A stretch of 64,000 nt of DNA from Heterocephalus glaber (GCF_000247695.1 NW_004624849.1:2327772-2391771); one strand, 5' to 3'; numbered from the stretch's first letter, positions 48,538 to 62,524 are shown. Translations and numbers: made by a program. Notes: generated by a model not told the origin, from the sequence alone.

Positions 48538-50794
48538 AAGTACAACAATGTGAAAGAAAGCTCACTAACTACTGCTGGCACCAGGCAGATACTTCTCCAC
48601 ACATCTGATTGTCCCTAATGAGGCCGTATTACCACCTATTCCATAGCCTATTGGTCATAATATCTAGTTGATCTCCAGTGATATAATTTCTAGTGTCACT
48701 GTCATGGGGTGGGTGGGGCTGCTGGCTTCCTGCTCTAACAGGCAGCAATTGGTCCAGAGTCCAGCACAGCATTACACTTAAATGTGCTGGGGAGTGGGGC
48801 TTTAAGCCATGCATACTCTTCCCTTAATTACAAGAGTAAATGGTTTTGTAGCCAGGCCCCGTTTACATTTTTATCTCATGTAATCCTCACTACCACCTAT
48901 GTGAAGCAGAAAATGTTATTATCTTATTATCCCCATTTTATGCACAGCAGCTGCCCAGGGTGAGGGATGATATGTGTGGCTGTGAAACTGCAGTCCTAGC
49001 ATTTGATGCTGGATAAGTCTGTCTTCAGAGACCTACATCAGTGACACAAGAGGCCCACTCCAACCTCTAATGCAGGAGGAGCTGCTCCAACCACACTTTT
49101 GAGAGGTAAACAGGTAACTGTAACTTCATTTTGCAAGTGGGGAAACAGGCACAGAGCTGAGGGACCACAAGTGGACCCAGAGATAGTAGCAGAGGTGGAG
49201 ACTATCTAGCATGTGGTGGCTTGCTGGAGCTGGAGGATCAGCATGGGGATGGAAGTCTGGGGAGTGAGGGCTGGAATTGTGTGTTGGAGGTATGTCGGGA
49301 CGTGGGGATGTGGTCATTCCCTGATGATGAATGGGCCTCCTTATGGTCAGGCAGGGCAGTGTCCACTTTCCAAGAGCATTATGGACACTCAGAAGCACCT
49401 GGCCCTCTGTTAGCCACCACTAGGATTTACTAACAGCTCTTGGGCTGTCCTCTTCAGAAGGACACTTTGTGGACATGGCATGGCCTCATCTTCACAGCAG
49501 TCACCTTTCACTCTGCACTCTTCACCTGGGACCAAAGGTGAGCCTGGAGGGTCCCCTGCCTTGCTTGGTCCTGATGCTCTCCCATGAACCCACACCTCAT
49601 GATTTGGAGATGCCATCTTTGGAGGTGCACTGAGAGGCTGCTTACCCCCAACCCAATTCCTCTCGGAATGCACCTAATCCTGTCTTGTTAGCTGGATGAA
49701 AAGACTGGACTCCCAGGCCTTGGCCTCTGAGGTGCAGGTATGGACTCTGAATATTTCAGGGGGGACCCTGGTCCTTGACTCAGTCCCCTCCATGGTCTTG
49801 GTGGAAAGAACACCCTGATGGAGTCAAAAGCCCTGGGGTCCAGTCAGTCAGGCCCACTCACTGGCTAGGTGATGCAGGACTTGCCCTCCCTCGATGGCAG
49901 ATTCTTCCTTTGTAACTAGGGAGTGGTGCTACACTTGTCTCACATGGTGGCTCTGAGGGTAACTGAAAAAATGCATGTGGAAAGACAGTACTTTAGAAAT
50001 GTGATGTTCTAGACTGATGAGGCACTGCAACATGTGGTGGGAGTAAGGGGAAGACAGGGGAGGCTTAACCTGAAAAAATCAAATCGGGAGCCAACATGAG
50101 AGCTTTTGTAGAATCTGCCCTGATGGAGGGGAAGGGACAGTAGGCAGAGGCCACAGGCAAGTTGGTTCCACCTGGAGAGAAAAGAAAGAGAAGGGACTTC
50201 TGGGAAGATCTCAGTAAAGGTAGAGGTGAATTGCAAGAGAACAGTGTCCTTGTTCCTCATTCCTTCTGCTGTTGTGCCCAGACGAATCACAGTAAGCAAG
50301 GGAACATTCGGCAGGTGATCTGGGGGGACAGAGGGCCTGGAACTTTCCATGCCACAGTCTCGGCCTGCTGGCGATATGCCCAGAAGCAGTGGGGGAGATA
50401 GGAATTAGAAAGGCTAGTGGGAACAGCCCAAAACTGGCTCTTTTTGACATGACATTTCATTACATGAGAACAACAAGGAAGGCAGAGAGGGAAGAGGAGC
50501 ATTAGGAAGGAAAGGTGGTAGTTTCTAAGATGGCTTCATTTCTATTTTTTGAGTCTGAGGACATATCCTGAAAGATTCTGGGGAGAGGAAGATGGCAGAG
50601 ACAATTGCTAATTAGAAGCTGTCCCTCAGTAATGAACAGCCTAGGCTCAGAGTGGTCTTGGAAGGATGGAAAATAAATAGTGGTGACTAAGCATATACAA
50701 GAAATGTCACACTGTCCCCAAATTCTCTCTTGGACAGAGCTACCCAGCCCCTTCAGTGTGATGGCATCAGTTCACAACAGAGCAGTGCACACTC

Positions 50795-50985
50795 TGGTCA
50801 TGCTCCTGAAGTTTACTCTGGATCTTTCATTTACTGGCTGTGTGACCATGGGCAAGTCACTGAATCTTTCAGAACTTCAACTGTCATGTCTGCAAAAAGT
50901 GAGGATTAAATGAATTAATACACATCAAGGGCTTTAAAAGCTGTATCAGTGCCAGCTATGGTTATTATCATTAAAACCTCATCTT
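50795..50985 (+). mobile_element. MIR SINE
   Basis: TACTGGCTGTGTGACCATGG, GCAAGTCACTGAATC, GGATTAAATGAATTAATACA. Confidence 0.85.
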
Positions 50986-51809
50986 CCATTAATTTAGCCA
51001 AATCTTTTTGTGATGTGTTTGTATTTTCAGACTACATAGCTCTCAGGGCAAAGGGCCCCTCCCATCCTGGATCCTGGCATTAGAAGGTTTTACCCAGTTT
51101 TGATTATAATGATGCTCTGGCCCAGCCTGTGCTTGGAGAGGCGCCTGGAGTTAGGTCTAGAATTTGGAGGCCACCAGGAAAGAAATGCCCGGAAGCAAGA
51201 GAAAGAGTGTGAGACTAGGCAGATCTCTCTAAGGGCTGCTGTTTGAAAATACCCAGGGCACATGATGCCCCCTTGGGCCTGCCAGTGCAGCCTCTGGCCA
51301 GGCAGGGCAGATGGCAGACCCTGTGAGATCATCTCCTGGTCTCGTGATACCATGGGGGCTGGGCCAAAACCCCGTCCTGGTGCACCCTGTGGGAAGCCAA
51401 CTGCTTTGTAAGGGAGAGGAAGGAGCAGCTTATACACTGGCCTACAGGGATCCCACCATCAGTGAGAGAAAATAGTAGTATAGATATGTGCATGAATGGA
51501 CTTTTTATAAACAGGGAAATAATGCATGTATGTGAGTGTGCAGACAGAAAATGCTAAAGGATGTAAGTAGAACAAGTGTATTCTCTGGGAAGGAGACTCA
51601 CGAGGGAGACTCGCTCTTGTCAGTGCATATGCTTTTTACTCATTATCCAGTTTTTAAACATGTATTATATTTATTTGATAAAGAACAAGAAACACGTTAC
51701 CATTGTGGCAAAACAAAACACCCTTATACCAGAATCATAAGGGTGGATCATCCCACAGTGCAACTGTAGATCTGCATCAGTTAAAATGGACATATCAGAA
51801 ATTTGGGTC

Positions 51810-52012
51810 AAAGTGTCATGGTTGCACATACCTGTAACCCTAGCACTCAGGAGGCCAAAGCAGGCAGATCGCAAGTTTGAGGTCAACCTGGACAACTTAG
51901 CCAGACCCTGTCTCAAAAGGTAAAAAGGGCTGGGGTGTAGCTCAGTGGTAAAGTGTCTCCCTAGCATGTATGAAGCCCTGGGTTCCATCCCCAGCAGCTC
52001 AAAAACTATAAA
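51810..52012 (+). mobile_element. B1-dID-like composite SINE
   Basis: AGTGTCATGGTTGCACATAC, GAGGCCAAAGCAGGCAGATC, then GGCTGGGGTGTAGCTCAGTG and CCCTGGGTTCCATCCCC. Confidence 0.85.
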
Positions 52013-52197
52013 TAAATAACTAAATAAATTTGGGTCAGGAAAAGAGAGGAAAAGGAAGCCTGGGAACATTTAAATTCTAGGCCCTAAGAACATGCTGCAG
52101 AAGCAACAACCTTATTCAAACCCAATGTCCACCAGCCAGCAGGAAAGGTGAAGGATGGCCTAGACTATTTGTATTTGGAAGAAGAAATTATGGTCAC

Positions 52198-52230
52198 ATA
52201 CTTGGAAGGAAGGAAGGAAGGAAGGAAGGG
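52198..52230. repeat. (GGAA)n short tract
   Basis: About seven GGAA units, GAAGGAAGGAAGGAAGGAAG. Confidence 0.9.
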
Positions 52231-53129
52231 AGAATGAGCAGATGAAGTGGAAAAGTGAGAAAGTCTAAAGAATGCAGAAATGAGAATCTACCTGGAAAAT
52301 GACAACCACTTCACTCCAGGGATGAAAATGCACGAGCATGTGTGTGCCTGTGAATGTGTGAACACCCCACACTCATCAAGAGGAAGACCCAGGAAATGAG
52401 AACCCTGGCTCAGGCTGCATGTTCCCCTTGTGTCTGAGGCTTCTGGATCTTCCCAGGGTCTCAGGAGTAACTATCAGGATCAGACAGGAACACTAAAAGT
52501 GCTGTAACGTAAGTGGGGGATTTTATGGCATGGAAATTATCTCTATAAAAGGTGGATTTCAAAAGCTGCAAAGGAGGCTGAAATTCAATTTATTTCCTTT
52601 GGCTAAGTCTAAAAGTAGAGATGCCCTTCGAACCTGGGCAAGAGCTAGATTTCCCAGCAGGCCTGCAGTTGGCTCAGCACTCATCTCCTGTTTCTCAGTA
52701 GGAGCCCTCCGCCCCCATGGACTGAAAAGAAGTTCACCCCTAGGAACCCGGGACAGCTTGCACACCAGTATCCCTGCTTGCCAATCTGGCTTTGGCTCAA
52801 ACTGAGTTGCTGGGGAAAGTCTGTGTTTAAAACAAAAAACAAAAAACAAAAAACAAAACAAAACAAAACCCCCACAAAGGTGGCTTCCCATTGTCTATAC
52901 ATATCCAGAAGCTTTTTTGGAGGACATGGGATCTGGATGGGAATCCCAGAAGTCAGGGCTGTGGTGGAATGTGGGGCTGTGGCCCACTAAGGAGCAGAGG
53001 GGCACCAGGAAAAACACCTGGCCAAAGGGCACCTTCCCAAGTGAGTGCACTGCATGGGCTGGCAGCTCAGAACATCTGTGCAGGGCAGGCACATATCACA
53101 TCCTGTGTTAGCCCGTTAAAACACAGAGT

Positions 53130-53229
53130 GGGGGGCCGGGGATTTAGCTCAGTGGCGCTGTGGTGCTGTGCCTGCCTCACAAGCTCAAAGGGCTGAGTTT
53201 GATCTGTGGTACAAAAAGCAAAACAAAAC
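53130..53229 (+). mobile_element. ID SINE
   Basis: GGCCGGGGATTTAGCTCAGT ... GTACAAAAAGC; flanked by AAAACACAGAGT (53118-53129, 53230-53241). Its body carries a short GCTGTGGTGCTGTG expansion. Confidence 0.9.
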
Positions 53230-54030
53230 AAAACACAGAGTAGGAAACACACAGTGAGAAAGGGCAAGTGAACAGAAGATAGCAGTGGCTGGGGGAGGTA
53301 GCCAGGTTGCCAAGACTGAGGGTGGCTGAGATGGGCCCTTCCTCACCACAGGCCCAGGAAGCATGCGCCACACCATCCTCTTGAAGCTTGGGGTATGCAG
53401 AGGAACCCCAGCAAACACTTCAGGTGCTTTGGGAGACAACATTACCACCACATCTTCACTTTGGAAGATTTCACCACTCATCTCCCAGATCCCACTTCTG
53501 CATCGGTGGGATCAGGCTGGGAAGCCAGGCATTGGACACCTGGGTAGGAACCACTGGCTTTCTGTCCTCTCAACCCTACCTCCACTGGGACTGGTCTTCC
53601 CTGTTGTGCTTGTCACATCACACTCCGATTGCTCCCAATGTCCCTCAGCAGATGGCAAGCACCTTGAGGGTGGACACTTCTGTGGACATTTTAAAAAACT
53701 ACAGTAAACAATTCAGCACCTGGTGCAGTGAGAGTTGGTGTGAGACAAGTGTTTCATGAATGATAGGCGCACAAAAGAATGAATTTTTACTGAATGTCAC
53801 TCCTTACACTTGTCAGTGACAACTGGGGTTCCTAAGTGCTACTCTGTTTCACTGTCTGGCTTTTGCATGTGCTGCCACACAAGCTTCAGGCTTTATCAAA
53901 GCAGTCCCTGCTTCTAAAAACTTCTGACTCTGCTGAGCTCCTCTCCTGAGGCCCTGCGAACACTTGCAGCATGGTGGGGTGACTTCTCTGGTTAGCTGTG
54001 TCTGGTCCTTGGATGCCCACACCTTGGGTG

Positions 54031-54031
<1 letters not shown>

Positions 54032-54072
<41 letters not shown>
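54032..54072. repeat. (TG)n microsatellite
   Basis: Uninterrupted TG dinucleotides, about 20 units. Confidence 0.97.
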
Positions 54073-54074
<2 letters not shown>

Positions 54075-55076
54075 CCACCTCCTTTCCCAGTGAGTCTTCC
54101 ACACTTGCCACCACCTGGCATAGGGAGGACCCTGGGAAACACTGCTGAACCAATGGGGATCCTGCGGGGCCTGGAGACAGCTTTTAGTGGGCTAAGGGAA
54201 GAGATATGGCAATGTTAACCACTAACACTTCCCAAGCCAACAGCTCAGAGCACTTCTCAAATCTGACAGGCAGCCTCTTCTCTGGCATGGGCTACCCAGT
54301 TCCCTGAATTATAGCTGTACCCTGACACCCCACTACAGAGATTTTGCTCTCCTGTGATGCAGAAGGGGGCTCAAATTCTCCCACCCCTTTATAAATCTCA
54401 AGTGACCAAATGAAGTCCTCTTTTGTGAGCGTCTTTAGTTGCGCTGTCATGTCTGCCTCAATGTCCTGAATCAATTTAAAACATTTACTTTTCATTGTCA
54501 TTTTGGCTTTGGGGAAGAGCCAGAAACTGCACAGTACCAGATCCAGTCAATAAGGTAGAGAACTTCACATCATAATGTTTTTACAAGCCTGCTTTTCTGT
54601 TGGATGACACTAAGTAGAACTAGTCACTGTATTTTTTTTCTTTTTTTTTTTCACTGTATTTTTGATAACACCTTATAAAGACACTCATGAAACTGGACTT
54701 GTAGAACTGCTTCAGAAAGTGGGAAAAAGAAAAAGATAAATGTGTTTGAAGTGAAGGGGAATATTTGGGGGGAAGTTGATGGCAATGTGTCTTCTTTTAC
54801 TGTAATAAATATTTAAAAAATTGAAACATTCACTGTATCTTTTGATGACCTCCCTTTCTTTCCATGTCTCCTGGGCACTGGGCTGAGTAGGAGGGACTTG
54901 AACTTGTCATCTTTTAGGGCAAGGTCTCTCCTATTTTGTTTGTCTCCCTACCCCCAAATAAACTTCTTTCCCAGATATCTGTCTGAGTGACCCTGATTGG
55001 CTAAGACAGAATTCTATAATCCCAGATTCTCAACATTAGAAAGTACTTTAAAGAAAGTCTCTCAATAGCAACCTCC

Positions 55077-55235
55077 TAAACCAGGCTTGGTGGTGCACGT
55101 CTGTAATCCCAGCACTTGGGAGGCTGAGGCAGGAGGATCGACACAAGTTTGAGGCCCGCCTGGGCTACAGAAGTGAGTTCAAGGCCAGCTTGAGCTACAT
55201 AATGAGACCCTGTCTCAAAACAAAACAACAACAAA
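55077..55235 (+). mobile_element. B1-like SINE
   Basis: CAGGCTTGGTGGTGCACGTC, CAGCACTTGGGAGGCTGAGG, with the duplicated segment GGCTACAGAAGTGAGTTCAA / GAGCTACATAATGAGACC. Confidence 0.88.
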
Positions 55236-55599
55236 ATAGCACCCTCCTAGAAGTGGTCATCTAGCTGTTCGGGAATACTTCCAGTGATAGGGAGCTCACT
55301 ATCTCTAAGTGGCTCATTCAATTTTGGCATTTTTGATTGACAGATGTTTCTCTTTATACGTTTGGAAATTTTCCTGAAATCTGGGCAGAATAGTCCTGCT
55401 TAGCCCAGTGGAACCACGCAGAACATGCCAGTCCTTTCTAGGGAGGCCTTCTCACACCCAACCACTCATACCCTTGTCTCTTCTCCAAGCTGAACATCCC
55501 CTGCTCCTGTCCTGTTCCTTACATAGCCAGACAGGGGGTGGCCTTGGGCATCAAAAAGAACTTTAAGCTCTAACAATGCAACTATGAGAGTGACATCCG

Positions 55600-55775
55600 C
55601 TGAGCATTTCTTATGTGCCAGGCACATGGAGTAAGGAATCAAATCCTCACCACAACCTAGGAGGAAGATTATGTCCTCAATCCCCAATTTGAAGATAAGG
55701 ACACTGGAGCAGAGAGGTGAGGTAATTTGGCCACAGTCACACAACTTGCCAGCTGCAAAGCCAGAATTCATACTT
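55600..55775 (-). mobile_element. MIR SINE, reverse
   Basis: TTCTTATGTGCCAGGCACAT, GGACACTGGAGCAGAGAGGT, CACAGTCACACAACTTGCCA. Confidence 0.85.
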
Positions 55776-56544
55776 TAGCTAGGAGAGCTTGTCACTGAAG
55801 ACATCCAGAGCAAGGTAGAAAATCACTTTCCCCCATATCATGAGATGCATGCGCTTGATGCTACAATGCAATTGCAGTTCTGCTTTCTTACAACCTCTTG
55901 GCCACAAAAATAGAAAGCTTGTCGTATACTGCCATTCTTTGCACTTTCAATAGAGTTTCCTACTCTCTCTTCTCTTGGAGGCCGTAGCACAATTCTAGGG
56001 CATCACAACTGTGCTTCCAAATAGGGAGAAGAAAATTATCTGATTCCTTCTAGCTATAAAAATGACGAGCGAAAATACCATACAGTGAGTTAGGTCACTG
56101 AATACACCTCTTTCCACAGGAGGGAATGAAGACTGGCATCTGTGCCGTGCTCAGAGGGAAGGCATGGATGTCAGGAGAGAGCCCCACCCACGCAGGGCAT
56201 GGCTGTGCTCAGATATGGCTGGGGGACTTCTGGGGGCCGTATGCCTGCTCTGTGACTCAGTCCTCAGAGGCTCTGGTGAAGTTACATTGCATGATTACCT
56301 GCTAAGGATCTGCCACCCGCAGTTCAATTCCGTAGTTCAAGAGAGTGAGTAGAAGGACAGAAGCCTTCCTGAAAAGTCTGTTTCAAGTTACAGAATGCTA
56401 TCATTTCCTTTGCATTCTGTGGCTTATCATTTGGTCACCAAAATGATTTATAAGCAACATTCAAGGGATGAAAAAAGCCTAAACACCTCAAGCCAGTGTT
56501 TAAATTTTTTTTTCGGAGGTGCTTGGGATGGAACCTGGAGCCTT

Positions 56545-56790
56545 AAAGATGCTGGAAAGGGCAAGAATATGAGTTCTGCCCCTGGCACTGCAGAAAGGAA
56601 CACAGCCTTGTGGCACCTTGACCTTAGCCTGATGAAAGCTACATGGACTTGTGACCTCCAGAACCTCCAGAACCTGGAAGTCAGACCTGTCAGATAACAC
56701 ATTTGTGGGTCTCCCCCCCAATTTGTGTTAGCTGAAGTCACTGAATTTGTGCTAATTTGCCACAGCAATAAATAGAAAATGAATACAGTT
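56545..56790 (+). mobile_element. MLT1-like LTR
   Basis: TTGTGGCACCTTGACCTTAG, CTTGTGACCTCCAGAACC, AAGTCACTGAATTTGTGCTA and the end AATGAATACAG fit MLT1 LTRs as I recall them. No coding part is present. Confidence 0.6.
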
Positions 56791-59700
56791 CATTTTGATA
56801 AATCTGCTTATGAATGTAAACTAGCACTTCAATGACAGTTTGATCTGGAGGGCAAGGAAGGGAAGAAAAGGACTTCGATGGAGCACCTGCCACATGTCGG
56901 GCATTGTGTGAGACCCTGTGGCATTTACCACCCTCACCCCCACCCCTGCAGCTCTCCAGACCATATTTAGCCAGGTGGGCATTGATAGCTGTTTGGCAGC
57001 TGATGGCTCTGAACATTTCTAAGAGGGTAAGGTGCTGTCTGCAGAATGACCACCACCTCCTCTCCACACCCTGGGGGGCTCTCTCCTCCCTCCTCTCCCA
57101 CATCAGAAGCTGCTAGCTTCATGGAGGGAGTGGAATTAGAGACCAATGCAAAGGTAAGAGAAGGACTCACCCTTCACAGCTCCTTCTGTGGCCCCAACCT
57201 TTGCAAAGCACAACAGTGGGATATAAAGGGACAATGCAGAGCACGCTGGGCTATGCTAGAAGAGGAGGTAAATCAGGGAGTCTGGCCCTCGATTATGTGC
57301 CACATGAGTGACTGATAACCGCTGACTTCTCACAGCATGTGTACACTTGCAGATGAGGTATGAACCTGGGGCAGAACAAGGAGGGCATCTTCTGCACTTT
57401 GAACCATGAACTAAATGGAAGAACAGGCCTCTCTCAGGTGGGAAGAGGCAGCAGGGGCCTCATCTCTGGACTTCGCACACTGCTACATATCCCAGGCATG
57501 GTGTTGGGTACACTTAGGTGACACATGTGGCTCTCACAGCCTCCTGGGCATTCAGCAGAACACCTGTGATTGTTCCACCACAGGAGAAAGCTTTGGGAGA
57601 AGTCCAAACATGGGTAGTTATTGATGCAATTGAGGGAGGGCCTTATCCTGCTCAAAGGGTAAGACCCAGTTAATTAAGAGCCATGCTTTGTGCTTAAAAG
57701 GCACAAATTCAGATCCATCCATTAGTCTTTTCAGTTAAGATCACTTTAAATAAAAGCTGCCAAGCTGGAGATGTGGGGAGCATCTATTATTAATGGACAG
57801 GGAAAAGCCAGCTCTGAAGTGATGGGCTAGCCAGTTGCAACACACATAGATGGATATGGGAGGTGGATATGGGTGGATATGGGAGCAGATTCAGGCCTGT
57901 CAGCTATGTAACGAAGTTTATAGTGGCTTTCTATGTACAAAATGCATTATTGATGCTGTGTGTGCCAGGCCCATGATGTGTAGATATACTCCCAATCCCC
58001 AGGCAGTCCCAGGACACCTGTAGGCAGGACAGTGGGCCAGGCAGGAAGAGGATGGTATGAACTGGGTGGAGCTGCCCCATTGGCCCAGCTCTGGCTGAGC
58101 AGCTGGAGAGACCTTAGGGATTAGGGCAGTGAGTAGATATTATGAGGAAAGCATGTAGCAGATGACCACCACCAGGGACCCAGACAAAGGAGCAGATATG
58201 GTCCTGTCCTTGAGTATGCTCAGCCTGGCCCGGGAGGTATGTATGCAAACAGTGACCGATACAAGGATCTTTTCAGAACAAAGTGACACATGGTCAACAT
58301 AGTTTATGGAATGCTGCATGCTGTGTGCAGGGTTCCAGGCTGGGAAAGGGATGGAAGAGTTGTTGTCTACCCTCTGGGGCTTGAGAGAGGAGAGGAAGGG
58401 AAGAATATAGTCCAAGGTCACAGCAGAAGAGGGAGAAAGAGCAGGCCGGTGTATGCCCCAAGTGTCTGTGCTCTGGAGCTGTGTATGGAATAGATGGTAG
58501 AGACAAAGGCTGCGGGGGCTGAGAGGAGATGGGGCTCAAGAAGATTGCAGAAAGTGAGCTTCCACTATAAGGCTTGAAATTAGGGTAGCCTCACAGAGAC
58601 AAAACTCCCTTTTCTGGGCTGAAAAGAGGCAGTAACAAACCCACCATCAGGCAAAGGACACCTCTGGGCAAAGAAATGCCATTGGTCAGAGGGGTGATGG
58701 CTGACAGAGGATATTTTGGAGGAGCCAAGATCATAGAAATGTGAGGCCAGGGCCAGCTAAAAGCACACACTATCATCAGGAGGACAGCTTCCTAAGGACC
58801 CACAGCAGCTGCAGGCTCTCTGTGTGGGTCCTGTGTGCTGGAAATTAACAAAGGATGGAGAGCCTGCAACCTGAAGTTTGGCTCTGGGATCCTGGCAGAG
58901 CTGCTAATTATTACACAGTCCAAATTCCTGTACTGCCTCTGAGTTCCGAGAGTGTGGGGATGACAAGAAAACCGACCCTAGTTGTGTGCTGCTCCTGACT
59001 GCTTTTCCAGGGTGATCCTTGGACCAGGAGCAGTAGCAAGTTACATAATTAAGCTGCAAAAAGGCCCCAGCCAGAACTTCCTCATTAGAAAAAGCTATAG
59101 CACACAAAACCTTTGAGAAGAAGGGAAAGGAGGAGAGAGGAGGAGGGGACCGAGGGTGGGGCTGAGGGAGGAGATACAGCCCAGGGCTCAGGAGGGGCTG
59201 CCCAGACTGCTGGGGAAAGGAGAGAGGCCTTGCAGGAGGCACAATTCTTGCCACAGCAGTATCTGTCAAAATCAGCAGACCCCAGCACAGTCGATTTTTA
59301 AATTCCATCTTGGGGCTTTTGGACACAGTAGCTTTCCCAAGGGAGATCTGCCCTGGAAGGCAGGGCTTGCAAGCAGCTAGCTCTTACATCAGTCTAGCCA
59401 GAGAAGGGCAAAAACACACATAATGGTCTAAACAGAAGTGTTCCCCCTTGGCTTTTCCCAATTATTAACCCATGGCTGCTGGACTAAGTAGGGCTGAAGG
59501 TCCTTCTAAGAGCAGAAAATAGCCTCAAGTCCAGGGTCCAGCTTCTGGCTAGTAAGGAAAAGAGGATTTTACTTTGCAGTTGAGCCAACAGTGAAACTCA
59601 GCAAGATGTGCAGTCACCCAGCTACAAAAGAAGAAAAGAAGTTAGCTTCTGCCCCAGGCCTGAGCTCCTTAGGCTGACTGGTCCCAGAGCGCAGTTTTCA

Positions 59701-60924
59701 GTGTTTGCAAAAGTGCTGACTCTGCATCGGCCTGTTTTGGGCTCTGTGGAACAGGCTGGACATATTCTCAACTAAACGGGTGGCAGTGCCATTTGGGCAA
59801 TGGTCCCCCCCAATTTTTTAAGTTGAATTAAAACCCACAATGTAAACTACTCTCTGAAAAGAAGAATGCAAACACACATCACTTAGATTCAACACACCAT
59901 CTGTGAATATCCTAGTGACCACTAATGACCATGACTGAAAGGAACAAACCAAGAATGCAGAGTGTAAAAAACACATGAAGCCGCCTTCCTAATTCATAGC
60001 CAGAGATGACATAACTCCTCCCAAGAGAAGCCTACTATAATTCAGCTCAAGCCAACTGTTCCTTTCAACTTTCTCAAACCTAACATAATACTGTTTATTT
60101 GCTATTTTCAAAACAAGTAAATATAACAGCAAAAATCCACCAGAAAACATTGTAATGTGCAAAGATGCTTGGAATATGGAGAGAGCATTCAAATCCAGAG
60201 CTGTTGCCTCCTGTCCTGGAAGAAGGTCAAGGGGTCGGGGATGCAGCACCTTGGCCCCATCTTCTCTGAATAAAGACGGCATGGCATGATTGGTAGCCTT
60301 AGTTCCCTAGTGCTCAGAGGACTGACACAAGTGTTCCATGATCTCCTGTCTGGAACACAATGTGCGAAGAGCAAGAGTTGCCCCAGGACAGGCAATAAAG
60401 GGGCAGACTTGAAAAAAAAATCATAAAACCAACCGGAAGGCAGTCTGCTTTTTGCTAGCATTATGTGTCAGAGTCTTCAGCAATGTCAGTGACCAGATAC
60501 TCCTCTGTGAAGAAACAGTGTGCTGGTCTACGTGTAAACAATGAGGACCATCTCTGCGAGTGTTAAAATTCAGTGTAAGGTTCAAATGGGAATTTGAAAG
60601 AAGATCTTCTTTAGTAAACCTTGTCTTCTCCACAGAAGTTATTTAGAGGACTCCCAGCTCTCTAGTTGGTTGGCCTTGAATTACACGGGGTCAGCTACAT
60701 GTGTTTGTTTCGAGAGTATACTCACAGCAGTCAGAACTTGCAAGCAAACTCTGGGTGCTGTCTGCCTCTTCCACCTCTGTGAGAATCATAGTCCTGTATG
60801 TAAGCAGTGGGTTCCAAGCCTGAGCAAGAGCACAGTGATTTTAAGATGAAGAGGTAGAAGCTGGGTTACTTTAGTGCTGTCATTTTGTGTGACTACCTGG
60901 AGCTTTTGTGTTTAAAATATGAAA

Positions 60925-61115
60925 CAAGCTTGGCTGCATATACCCACAATCCCAGCATTCCAAGAGGCTGAGGCAGGAGGACTGCAAATTTGAGCCTAGC
61001 CCAAGCAACTTAGGGAGACTTAGGGAGACTCAGGCTCAGAATAAAAATAAAAAAGGGCTGGGAATATAGCTCAATGTGAAGGTCCTTGGTTCAATCCCTA
61101 GTACCATGGAAGGAA
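60925..61115 (+). mobile_element. B1-dID-like composite SINE
   Basis: CAAGAGGCTGAGGCAGGAGG, duplicated CTTAGGGAGA, then GGGCTGGGAATATAGCTCAA and GGTTCAATCCCTAGTACC. Confidence 0.85.
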
Positions 61116-61119
61116 GGAC

Positions 61120-61224
61120 GGAAAGAAGAGAGGAAGGGAAGGAGAGAAGGAGGGAAAGAAAAGAAAGAAAGAAAAAGAGAAAGAAAGAGAGAGAAGAGAA
61201 AAAGAAAGAAAGAAAGGAAAGAAA
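61120..61224. repeat. 105-base uninterrupted purine tract
   Basis: Only A and G (GAAA, GGAA and GAGA units), growing out of the tail of the SINE at 60925-61115. Confidence 0.93.
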
Positions 61225-61261
61225 TGGACAGAAATAAAGAAGGAAGGAAGGAAAGAAAATG

Positions 61262-61345
61262 AAACAAGGGCAGAGGATCTATCTCAGTGGTAGCGAACCT
61301 TGTCTAGCGTCCTCAGGGCCCTGGGTTTGATCCCCAGCACCGTAA
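61262..61345 (+). mobile_element. ID SINE, older type
   Basis: GAGGATCTATCTCAGTGGTA, GGCCCTGGGTTTGATCCCC, AGCACC. Confidence 0.75.
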
Positions 61346-61732
61346 AAGTAAAAAAAGAAGCAGTAAGACAGAATGTGAACTACAGAGTGTAATAGTTTTG
61401 CTTGGTAGGTACAAATCTTAGTCATACGTGTATATTTTACTGAGTTTGAACAATAGCTTTTGAATAGAAGTTTACTTTTTTAAATCATGAATTTTATTGT
61501 TTAATGTTAAAGAATTAAGAATACAAAGGAGCACATCAGTGGTACAATTTAATAGTTGCTACATTTTAGGCAACTTTTGGAGATGTCTCATTTTTATTTA
61601 TCTATTAGTAATTGAACAGTGATTTATGTAAATATCATTATATCAGGCTCCAATCAAAAGATCAAAACTCAAGTAAATATATTTAATAAAAATGTGTATT
61701 TTTCCTCCCTCTCTCCCTCCCTCCCTTTTTCC

Positions 61733-61810
61733 CATGATAATGGGGATTGAACCCAGGGCCTGGCACTTGCTAGGCAGGCGCTCTACCACTGAGCTACATT
61801 CCCAGCCTTG
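61733..61810 (-). mobile_element. ID SINE, reverse
   Basis: AATGGGGATTGAACCCAGGG, GCGCTCTACCACTGAGCTAC. Confidence 0.85.
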
Positions 61811-62524
61811 TACTTTTTCTTTTTACCTTTATTTTAAAAAATCTCAGTACAATGATATGTATAAGAATTCAATAAGAGATGTTTTATTATCTGCATTTCC
61901 TTTCTGGCCACTGCTATAATCATTTCATTCCATTATTATTTCTGGAAATAATGCTGTTCTGTAGAGGAGGAGCCTGTTAAGACAAAGGTCAGCTGCAGCC
62001 ATCAAGGGGCTGAGGACACTGCTGTTCTGTGAAGTGGCACCTGGGGACAGACGGAGAAAACCCTTTCGACAAGCAGTCAGTCACCCAGGTCTGCAGGAGA
62101 GTGCAGGTGGACGGTCCCCAAGCTCGTTGAGTGCTCTGTTATTGCCAGTGCTCCCTTCTCTAAACACCTCCTTACACAGTGAGAGAGAATTCTAGAAGGT
62201 AAAAGGCGCAACAATATGAGGGCTGGCCATGACTTCCCAGGGCCAGAATGTGAAATATGAGCAGACCCACAGAAGCTGGTGCTCCTGGCAGGCTCTGGAA
62301 ACAGGCAGCAGCCAGTGCGTGTGGTCCCTGCAGCCATGACCTACTTCCCAGTCTACTGGCAGGGTCTGGGCAGCCATGACAAAGCAAAAATAAGTGAATT
62401 TGGAGTCAGGCCAGGCTAGAAAAAGCTTCAGAACACTATTCGCCTTTTTCTGGGGATGAGAGGCAGAAGCCACGGATGGAAGAGTGTAATCTTGGAAATC
62501 AAATAATTAACCAGGGAGATAGTG

